Part shown: in pieces, positions 50,439 to 61,000 of the stretch
Position numbering within the stretch: the first letter of the stretch is position 1
How the letters are laid out: each line of letters starts with the position of its first letter
Origin: Tanytarsus gracilentus
Taxonomy: Eukaryota > Arthropoda > Insecta > Diptera > Chironomidae
Assembly (NCBI GenBank): GCA_038502055.1
Contig: JAXRKN010000043.1
Coordinates: 7,998,001 to 8,062,000 of the forward strand
Length of the DNA: 64,000 nt
Direction of reading: 5' to 3'
Notes under the pieces: generated by a model
What the model was told of the DNA's origin: nothing
What the model saw: the letters and a program-made list of their open reading frames with translations, nothing else
Database searches by the model: none
Translations under genes and position numbers: made by a program

Positions 50439-50921
50439 ATGTTTCGAAATATCATCAGAACTGCATTTAATAAGGTATAAAAACGCGAAAAGAGTGTTAT
50501 AAAATATTTCACATTTGGACACTTTTATCTTCCCCCTTTTTTTCTAGCAGAAATTTAAATTTTCAATGCGCCATGTGACAAACGATCAAGCACAATTAAA
50601 TGAACAAAAGCTTACTGATATTTTAAAAACCAAATTTAAGGTGAATTAGTTAATAAATTTAATTTTTTTAATGCTGAAACATTTTACTTTAGGGTGACGT
50701 AAAAGTTGCTGATGTGAGCGGCGGATGCGGAGCAATGTTTGAGGTGCACATTAAGTCATCAGAGTTTAAAAATCTTTCGCTCGTAAAGCAACATCAGATG
50801 GTAATTCAGTAGATCTTGAAGAGATCTTTCAAAACTTTCATTTTTTTCTCAGGTAAACTCGGCGCTGAAAGAGGAAGTGAAGCAGATGCATGGCATACGA
50901 ATTTTCACGGAGGCTATATAA
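50439..50921 (+). CDS. BolA3: BolA-like protein 3 (mitochondrial iron-sulfur assembly factor)
   Basis: Four small exons, 50439-50474, 50548-50640, 50693-50800 and 50853-50921, give 101 residues. The N-terminus MFRNIIRTAFNK is a plausible mitochondrial presequence. The BolA fold follows with EQKLTDILKTKFK, VKVADVSGGCGAMFEVHIKSSEF, the conserved Cys in the GGCG loop, and KNLSLVKQHQMVNSALKEEVKQMHGIRIFTEA, where LVKQHQ-VN and H-GI are family hallmarks. BOLA3 works with GLRX5 and NFU1 to load 4Fe-4S clusters onto lipoate synthase and respiratory proteins. Exon 2 can start after either AG in TAGCAG (50547 or 50550), adding or dropping one Gln. Confidence 0.95.
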
Positions 50922-53900
50922 TAATGATTATGATCTTGGTTGTAAAATGTGGTTGAGATGATTATTTTTTCTGAATATGGTGGGAGATTAACAGCTCGAG
51001 TGGCTTTGAAGAATATTCGTGAATTACATAACAAATTGGCCTTCGCTAAAACACCTTTTGAGCTTTGATGTAAAATATATATGGTGTGCTTTTGAAATTA
51101 TGTATCGGGGTCATCTGCTTGATGATTCAAGGAAATAACTTACGTTTTAGGGAGTCTTGCATTTTAATTATTAAAATTATATGCTATTTAAATTTTAATC
51201 CGTCGAATCGAGAAGAATTAATTTTATAATCCACAGATTAAGTTTTAATCTTAACTTTTAAATCTCTCTTTAATACAAAATTGTGCACGTGGAAAATTAC
51301 TGAAAGTTTCAGATTATAGCAGATTATATTTAGAAAAGTTATAACGCTTCATTGCCGGTGTTCTCTCACAACAGGACCAAAGTTATTTTATATAAACTCC
51401 TCGTAACCTCAACCCACTCAATCAAGCCGTAAAACATCTCTCCAGCCAACTAAAAAATAAAATCTCAACATTTAGTTCCTGTAAATAAAATTTTATAGAA
51501 TAAAAGAGCAAACTTTTTTATCTTTAAAGAAATATATGAGCTTTACTGTTCATCATTCATTTTTATACATATGCGATTCACTTTCTTTTTTTCTTCATTT
51601 TAAAAATTATAATATTTTTTTTTCTGCATTTCAAATAAATCAAAAGAAAATTTTACAATGGAGAAGAGAAAATTATTAAAGATTTTTTTGCAATTTTCTA
51701 GTACATGCTTGTGATATGGACGATTGAAAAAATTTACAAAGTATAATAAACTTAAAAATTATTCATGGATAAACTTAAGCTTAATATGTAAAGTTTTTTT
51801 GTATGCTCTCAAAAAGATACTAAGAAATATTTTTCTCTACAATGTTGTGTATAATAGTAATAATAATAATAATAATTATATAAGTTCTCTTCATATATGA
51901 TTGATATTAATTAATTTTTCTTTATTATCTAAATATGCGTGTGTGTGTGTGTTTTTCATGATTTTTTTATATATTATGGAAATGGGAAAATCATCAATTT
52001 TTAAATATGAGCCGAAAATGATAATTTTACTAAATTTTGAAATATATGTTCATGTTTGCGATTTCCCAAAACCTTTCACTATTTTTTCCTCTCATCTCTT
52101 CATATAAACTTCTCTGGTAACTTTTCGTTATGTATTGAACAGTTTCATTTTAGCTAAAAATGCCTTTCTTCTAAAAAATATAAACTTTCATGTGGTACTT
52201 TTAATGGTGATTGCGACAAAAAAATAGTGATTTAATGTGTTTGTGATTTTTTTAAATGAAGATCTTATGAAACTAGAATCGGATTTTTGCGTTAATTAAT
52301 TTTAGAAAATTATTGCGTTTTTTTTGAATTTCTAAGCAATTGAAGTTTCGACCAACACATGTATAATAATTTTTTCTCATTTGTTGACACATCTAAACAT
52401 CAAAAATCGTTCCTTATTTCTTTAAAAACGCTTTTTTTTAATTATTATTTTTTATTTCGACAAAAAAATTGTTTCTTAACGCTAAATTTGTTTTTTTGAA
52501 TTTCTCTTTTTTAAGCCCTTACATTCACTGATCATATTAATTATTAATAATAAAAAGAAACTTCATTCTCAATTTTCCAAATTTGTATCATGTTTCAATG
52601 TGATTTAGATTTTATTTCTTTCCATGGCATTTGGGATTCATTTTGAATTTCTTCAAAATTATTCTTCGCATATTAAACCTCTTTCTTTATAATATCAATG
52701 ATTCGCTTCTTGTGTTACAAATTCTCTGAAACAGATAAGTGAGCATTATCAACAGCTTGCTTTGTATGGGTTTTTGTGGTCTCGAGATGTGAACCCTCGC
52801 ACCAACTATTTCTTGCACGTGTTTGTATATATATTATAAAAAAATTAAGAGAAAGAGCCTTTACGGATTGGTGAGACATGAGAAACTAAATTTAACATAA
52901 ACTAGACAACTCGATCATAACTTTTTTTGTTGAGAAAAAAAAAATACTTTAAATACTCTCATAAACTAACAACTAGATTTTCTTTTTGCGATTTTCTTCA
53001 TCTCATTCAGGAAAGTAAAACAAAAAATATATTAACGGCTTGTAAATATTGCAAGTGTCTTTTCTGGTCATTAAAAATTATTTTTTATATCAAGGGCGAG
53101 ACACTCGAGTGTATCTCGCGCGCCTCTCACTAATGACCATATTTTTATCATTTTTATTTTCATGAAGAATGAAGAGAACTCAAAAAGAATGTGTGGGGAT
53201 TTTACTTCGATTATATTACTACGAACACTTATTTTTTAACTTTACAACATCTATAGTGAATATACTTTTTCATCTTTCCATTTCATACCTTAATGTTTTT
53301 TTTTATAACCTTAACAATTAATTATTCTTTTGCTTCAATTTTTCCGAAATTAAAAATATATTTTTAAAAATTATAAGAATGATTTTTATCAAGATTTTCG
53401 CTTTTTTCTCGCATTTTTTTTGGATGAAAATTGGAAAACGTCGAGTTCCAAATTCAAATTTTTTTTCTGTTTGCGTTTTTTCCATGTGTATAACTTTTAA
53501 TGGAGATCTTTTAAAAATCTTTGTAATTATTTTTTTTAATAGCTTGTGATGTCTACTTTCTTAACACTTATTATAATATACTTTTTTCTTCATCTTCGAT
53601 TTCTAACATATTTTTTTCTCATTTTCTTATTTGTACAATAGGCAAAAAACTTGTAGTCTTTTTATTTCGATTTTTTTAACTTCCTCAAATGATGTATTGA
53701 TGTGATTTTACGACAACCAGATTTTCATTTAATTTTTTTTCTTCTTCATTTAGTCCTGACTTGAATTTCTTTGAATTTTGGTATCATCTTAATAAGGTGT
53801 GAAGAACTGCATTTACAAAGTTAGAGATAGAGAGGGTGAGAAGTAAAGGGTGTCATGGGATTTTTTTTTGTTAAAATTTTTATTGCATCGGGGGAGAATA

Positions 53901-56556
53901 TTTTCTTACATTGGTAACTTCTTCTATATATTTATATATATTGTATTGAGATCTGCCAATGAAATCTTCAACGACAGAGATTATCTAATGTATTCAGAAG
54001 AGAGAAAAAGGGAAACTTCTTGGTATATAGTCAATAAATTTAGTGTTTTTTTTACTTGGCAGATTTTTATTTTTCATTTTTATGGGAGATCATTATTGTG
54101 ATTATTAACTTTCTTCATCATTGTTTGGGATGCAATAGTTCGCATTGCACAAAATGGCATACGTTGGTGATCATCATCGTGGAGTATGTCTCTGACCATT
54201 AGTCTTTCAGCGGTAGTCTCATTATTTATTTTTTAAGTGAATTTTAGAACAATAGCTCGAGGCGAGACATAGCACGGATGATCATGCAATCGTTTGCGTT
54301 TCTTTTCTGGCTCCGTTCTTGATATTTTTTTTTCGAAAATTTGAGTCGACGACGAGTAGCTAGAAAATTGCGATGTAAAGTAATTTTTTTTGATTGATTA
54401 AAGCTCCTCCAGCCTTTTTGATTTCAATTAATTGGTTTTTTTCCACTGGAATCATCACTTAATTTGGAATTTTGTCGACATTTATCTCTCTCAAAGTTCA
54501 TCGAATTACTAAATTCTTAATTCAAAAAAAAAATGTTTTCAATATGCACCAATCGATTTTCAGTTGAATTCACAATGTAGCTGTATAATTTCAAATTTAT
54601 TCTTCACTTTATAATCTACGAAATTTTGTTATCATAAAATTTATATCCCTCGATTATTTAAACTTTAAGTCTTGGCAGTGAGTGTTTTCATCTTATAATA
54701 ATTTTTTTTGATGTTTCTTCGGCATGTCGCATTTTTTTAACTAATGGCGTTAAGTTGGAGAAGAAAAATTTTGATGCTAAATTAAAATTATATGATTAGA
54801 AAACTTTATTGCGAGTGCTTTTAACAAAAATTTCAAGCACTTTTGAACCTCGAATAAATTTATTTTGTCTTCTTTCTAGAGCCTGATATGAAAAATTTAT
54901 CAACTAATAAAAAAAAGGAGAAAAATTTAAAGTTCAGACTTTTATGTTGATTTTTTTTTCTTTTGTGAACGGAGAATTTTTCATTTCTATCTCATTCCAA
55001 TTGCAATTTTGTTATGCCCTCAAATTTATGACTTATGCCTTTTCACTGCCAGATATTTTCTCGTATAATTTTCTTCCCTTTAAATTCTCTTTTCAATTGC
55101 CTTCAACTGAAATTTTCTTTTCAACCAATCCTGGATTTGAAGGGGTTGAGAACACTTTAATAGGATTTAATTTTTAAAGTGCCTCAACCCGATCATTTTT
55201 TGCCAATTTTTAAAAACCTTTGCTATCATCATGTCTCTCGGTAATTCGTCATATATTCATTTGTCACAAATCGGTCAATTTATATTTATCTTTTTAAATT
55301 GCTTCTCGCAAACATTTCGCTCTTTTTGATTTTTTTTCATCGCGATTATGTCGAAATGTCGCAAATTGCACACACGCAATGTGTCATTTCTCTTTTTCTT
55401 CCTTCAATATATGCATTTAAGTCTTAATGATTAGGTTGGTAGCATACATTATTGAGTGTGTATATCATATAATGCTAAGATAAAAAAAATTAAAATGTTA
55501 ATTAGGTTTTTAGATCATCGAAGTTGTAATATATGTAATTTTTATAAACTTTTTCACAGTACGCTTTTTTATCTCATAGCATTTTTACTTAGTTGTTCGC
55601 ATATATGCAAAAGATTTTTTCACGATATTACATTTTGATTTCTGTGTGTGCAAATTATGATGTTATCCAACTCTCTTAACATTTCTTTTTTAATTACTTT
55701 TTATTTAATTGAGTGTAGTGTGGAAATATTTATGCCATTTTTGTTTATTTGAATTGATGGACTCTACGCAAATTACATTCAATTTCTTTCCCTTCTTCTC
55801 CTTAATCCTAAATTCTTTTTTATTTGTCGTGTTAATGTGCATCAAAATTAATTAAACTCTCTCTTTCTTTTTAAATTGGTGATAAACTTTTTAAAAATGT
55901 AGGAATTCCGAAGAAACAATCGCCACAGTCACTCAAATCACAATTTTGCTTCAACAAATAAAAATTGCGGTCGATTTAAAAGAAATCAAACCGCATAAAA
56001 ATAATAATCATAAACTCATGCACTCTCATGAGAGGGGAGAAAATTTAATCATTTATATTTTTTTTGGAGTATAATTCTAAGCTCAATTTTAGAAACAGTT
56101 AAACTTAAATAATAAAGATTCCCGAGCAATAACAGAAATAGGCTTAAATATTTACACAAAAAAAATTGGGACGCGCGCGCAAAATAATTTACATACTCTT
56201 ATATAAGTTGGTGTTAAACATCATAATTCTCATTTATTATCATCGCAGACAGGAGGAAAAAAAATTGCAAACACATAAATAGAATTTCATCTTTTTCACG
56301 AGTCCTTCGGACATCATAAATTTTTTTTATCACTTTAAGCTTTTGTAATGCGAACGACTTTAAAACTTTTTTTTGATCAAACAGGAATTTTAAAGAAAAA
56401 ATTTAGAGGCGGAAATAAAAGTTGGATAAAATTTAAGATCTACTCAATAGCATTTCACTTATCTCACTAAATTAAATTGCAAAAAAGGATGCTTTCATCC
56501 CTTCTTCATTTTGTTGTGGTCAGTGGCAGCATATGTTGCTTACTGTTCAGTAATTT
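50922..56556. other. Gene-poor T-rich tract
   Basis: This 5.6-kb stretch lies between BolA3 and the last Glut4EF exon. The plus strand is rich in T runs with frequent ATATAT, a (TAA)n tract near 51858-51876 and (TG)n near 51940. No coding exon is supported. It is probably BolA3's short 3' UTR plus a long 3' UTR of the minus-strand transcription-factor gene. Confidence 0.5.
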
Positions 56557-58067
56557 TCAGTCACCAAAACGACTGCAAGCCTTCTTCCACTTGCACTGAG
56601 TGCACCACGATTCACGATTGTCCATGCCGTACACTTTTCGGCACTTCTTATTCTCACCGCGCGTACGACGTCCTGGCGACACAATCTGAGGACGAATCTT
56701 GTTTATACTCGATTGATTTGAAGACTTTGTTGGCGAGTGGTGGTGGAGCATCGTCGATGTTGGTGGTGGTGGCAATTGTGGTGGCGAACTGTGGGAAACT
56801 TTTGTGATTGATGCGATTGTGTGATATTGCTCGACCAAAATTGGATAATTTGATGTCGAATATGTGCTGGATGGCAACGGATATGGAGCATACGATGTGG
56901 ACGGCCTTGGTGACAATTTCACGTGCTTTTGTGGTGATGTCTAATTTTATTTTTAAAAAAAATTCTGTCAATCAAATTCAATAATGAGCAGCGAGAAAAA
57001 TCTTACCGGGCTTGTTTGTGACCATGCATAATTGTGAATCACTGAATTGCTTGCCGACGTCATTGCACCTGATTTGACATGAGCCGTTTGTCCACTCGAA
57101 GTCGATCCGGAAGACATCAAAAGTCCTTGACGAATGTTACCGACAATTTTACGTTGATACTCTGGATCTTCATGTGGTGGTCGTGCCATGTCGCTGTGTG
57201 AGAGTGTCGGCGGCAATGTTGGCGTTGAATTTGCATCCATACTAATTGCCTCATCGTCCTCGTCCTCCAAGTCAGTGAAGTAAAAGTCTTCATCGTCATT
57301 GCTTATTGGTCTGAAATTAGAGAATTGCATTAAATATATATATTTTTGCACACCCTCGCATTCTCAATGAAACGGAACATTGTGCAATGAATTTCCATAT
57401 AAATATTTTTTAAGTCAAGCATAAAAAAAAGAGAGGCGAAGGCCTTGACTATGTATAAATTGCCATCAAGATCTTCTCGGCGTCATCGCAGATGATGATC
57501 ATCTTGCAAAAAATAAAATAAATATAATGTGGATGACATTAATTTAATTTCCTTGTTTGATGTGTCATCACGCAGCCTTTTGTGTGATCGCTCGCGACAA
57601 TTATCATTGAGCTTAAATGCAATGTAGGAATTTTATAAATACGCATATTCTCTGATTCACGGGAATTTACAGTTAAACGTGCATTTAAAGTTCATCTCTG
57701 CTTGTAAGGCAGCACAGATGGATAGCACACACGCGAGGAATTTCATCCACAAAGATTTATTAAAGGCAAAGTAAATGAGGAAGAGAATTGAGTCGAAGAT
57801 AAGAATGTCGCGAGCTCAAGCTATTATTAAGTGGTGATCAGATAAATGAAATGTTTAGCCTATTGAAAAGTGTCAGAACATTTTTCTTCTCTCTCGTTCT
57901 TAAGCGCTGTTTAATAAATATCTGGAAAATCACGGCAGCAACTAGTGTCGTGTGACATTAATCATAACCACTTACCCGAGATGCACATTACGAACATGTG
58001 ATTTCACCATTTGATCGGTTGCGAAAGTTAAGCCGCAATTCTTCCATGTGCATTTATATCTTCGAGT
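56557..58067 (-). CDS. Glut4EF: Glut4EF / ZNF395-like C2H2 and C-clamp transcription factor, C-terminal exons
   Basis: Three exons are visible, 58067-57976, 57310-57007 and 56940-56557, encoding the last roughly 259 residues in consistent phase. The first has a C2H2 finger, YKCTWKNCGLTF...MVKSHVRNVHLG (C-x4-C, H-x4-H). The second is acidic (DDEDFYFTDLEDEDDEAIS), then Ser/Thr/Pro-rich. The last is Pro/Ser/His-rich and ends with a C-clamp, KKCRKVYGMDNRESWC-x2-C-x5-C, four residues before the stop. This finger plus C-clamp arrangement is that of vertebrate SLC2A4RG, ZNF395 and ZNF704 and fly Glut4EF, which bind GC-containing sites. The upstream exons were not found between 58068 and 64000, so the gene starts outside the window. 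The frame chosen for the last exon is the one giving the C-clamp; the long overlapping frame in another phase is rejected. Confidence 0.9.
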
Positions 58068-61000
58068 CTATAAAAAGAAGGCGAGAATAAAAAAAAGTTG
58101 TTAATGCATTTTTCAGCACATAATTTTTACATGTTTATCGTCGAGTGTGTCATAAAAAAAGAGAATTTCCGCAATTTGTGTGATGAAGTTAAAGAAAGAA
58201 AAATAAACAAGGAAAAACGCCTTTGGACTTCAGCCGGAATTCCATTTCCCTTTCATGGAATTTTTTCTCTTTGTTTTCGACACAAAAAAAGCCTAAAAAA
58301 TATTTTTATGTAAATTTCCAAGTCTTTACCTAACCCACAAACACACCCCGCTTTAAGTAACTTATTTTTATTTGCTCAGTAAGCAGATTACGAAAGAAAA
58401 GCGCATGTAAAAAAACAATAAGGCCAATTAAAATTGTTTAATTAAATCCACACACAATAAAATTTCATTCTCCATTATTTTTTAGTGAGTTGCTTCACTA
58501 TAGAGAAGAGAAAAAAATTAAAGCAACTAGATAGCTATGTACAATGTGTAGCTTATGAGCGGGTGACCCAATTTTGAGTGCCTTTTTTAGTACAAAATAT
58601 ACACTCGACCTTCACATTATGTACTTGAGCTGCACTTGTGCGCGCGAGGCAACGAGAGTGAATTTTGTCAATCACGTGTGCGTGTGTGTGTGTTCATACA
58701 TAATTAAGTCATGAAAAGGAGAAAGCACTTATCTTGAACTTTAATTATGCATGTGATATATTAAATGTGTTTGCACCGAACAAATACCAGAAATTGATCG
58801 CGTTTTTTGTTGATTTGGGGAAAATATTTGATGACATTTTCGAGGATTGACTTTAAGTGCGTGTGAGATTTAAACAATCTAAATATGAATGTCATTAAAG
58901 TGTAGATTTAATGACATTATTTCAATGAGCTTACATTGCGCGCGCGTACATGAAACATGAGCACAATTTTCCCCAATTTACTTAACTAAAATCATTTTGG
59001 TAACGCAACACCAGTAAAAAAACCTGACAGCTTTTTTTTACTACATAGAAAATAAATTGCTTGCCTAATTGCGAGCTAATTTGAGCATGTCGCTTTCTGG
59101 CTAAATTACGAAATATTCACTCTCTGACTCGGCTCGTTGCATTAACAATTGATTATTTTTTTTCAGTTCATATATGCGAAGTGAAAGGGAAATTTTGTAA
59201 ATTTTCCACTCTCACTATTCGCAGTCAACAGTTAAGAGATTCTCTTTTGGCAATAGATCATCAACTCGACCTCGTCTTTTCGTGATAGTTTCATTTTTTT
59301 TTTTCGTTGTTGTGATCATGCCACGAGCCATATTTGGTGTATGGTTTAAAAATAACGCAATGGAAAAAAATATTTAGCAAGGCCATTCCGCTTTAGAATG
59401 TACACAGTTGAAAAATTAAGTTCTATGCTTTAAAGTTAAGTGTGTGTATGTATGTCGAGATAAAACGCAATAGCTTAAAAGCTTTTGAAACAAGTTTCGA
59501 GGCATAATGCGGAAGTCGAGAATTAAATGTGGACAAAAAAATCTTTTCCATGACGTGCCTCAACAAAAATTTTCACAGCGATATTTTCCTGTGCGTGTGT
59601 TGCGCATTTACAACAACAACGAAAAGTTTGCTTTTCGAAGGAGACCTCGGGAATATTCAGGAACAAAAATATATTGATTATAACACAATTTTCCAGCACG
59701 TTTTACCATCACATCCTTAAACTTTTCCCTGTGTTGGTGCTTTATTATTGTTTTCATTCTGAACTTTTCCAATCTCTTCTTTTCCCTTCTGAACGTTCTG
59801 TTACAAATGCTGACCTAATTTCCATTTTCAGCACTCTTTTTCGCTTCATTGATGACAATCGATGAAATAAATATTTGAGCTGTCAATATGTCGAGCTATT
59901 CTTTATGACGACGCTCCCAAAAAAAATGTAGATATTAATCGTATTATTTCGTGCTCTAAAAAGCTGCTTCAGAATTTCCTTGAACTCATATAATTTTTTT
60001 TCCTCTAACTTACAGCTCTTGAAATCTAAATGCATATCCTGGCTGCACTTTACATAGTTTACGAATGGAAGTAGGGAATGAGGACACCTTACCGGCCGGT
60101 AGAATGCAAAGTGCATGCTCAGTTCTACAACAATGTAACCTAGATTCTCTCGCTATGTACTTCAATGGGGGTAGAAGGAAATGTGGAGCTTCTTTATATC
60201 ATTCAATGTTTATGGAAACTAGGTCAGAAAAATTTATATATTATTTTTTGTTGTTGCATCAAGTGCAGTTAGCTCCCTTGTAATTGACCGGTACCATTGG
60301 TATATGATGCTCCACTGCTCTACTAACCCAATAAATGAATTCGCGTAAAGATCCTGGCATCAACATCAAAAGGCATAATATTTTCCGACCGACATAGATT
60401 TTCGAGCCGTATAATTCGCAATAAAAATTTGGGTCATGAAAATTATTTTCTTCTTTAAAGTCACACACATTTAGCGATGTAGTGCACAAAATGCAATTTG
60501 GCTTTGAGTGCGAAAGAAAATTTTCCGCCATATTTAAAAGATCTCTCGCATTATTTTTTTTTGCCCGGCGATTTAACGTAAAATTTTCTTTTTTTCTGAA
60601 TAAATCATAAGCGAAGAAAAACCGGGAGGAATGTCAGATGAAAGTCATTGGAAAAAGTGCGTGTGTATGTGCGCAACTTCCAAATTTACGCAATAAAAAC
60701 TCCATTTTCCCTTTTGCCGGAGTTCGAGAGAGGGAAGAAAATTTCAAAATACACTTTTCCGAGAAATGTGAGGAAAAATTAGGTCATGGCACAGCTGAGA
60801 GTGTGTTAGTGCCGATTTTCCTACTAACTCATATTCCCGTAAATTTCTCCCCCCTTTAAAATAAATTTTTCATACAACTCCAATTTTTGAGGGAAATGAG
60901 ATACAAATCAGAAACTCCATCAAAAAGCGAAAAAGTGATAATTCAACCCACCCTAACAACATATCAACAGAGTGAAAATTTATGTTTTCGTTTATTAAAA

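Noticed and set aside
56654..56971. Longer overlapping minus-strand frame across the last Glut4EF exon
   Set aside because: It conflicts with the spliced frame that continues from the zinc-finger exon and ends in the C-clamp.
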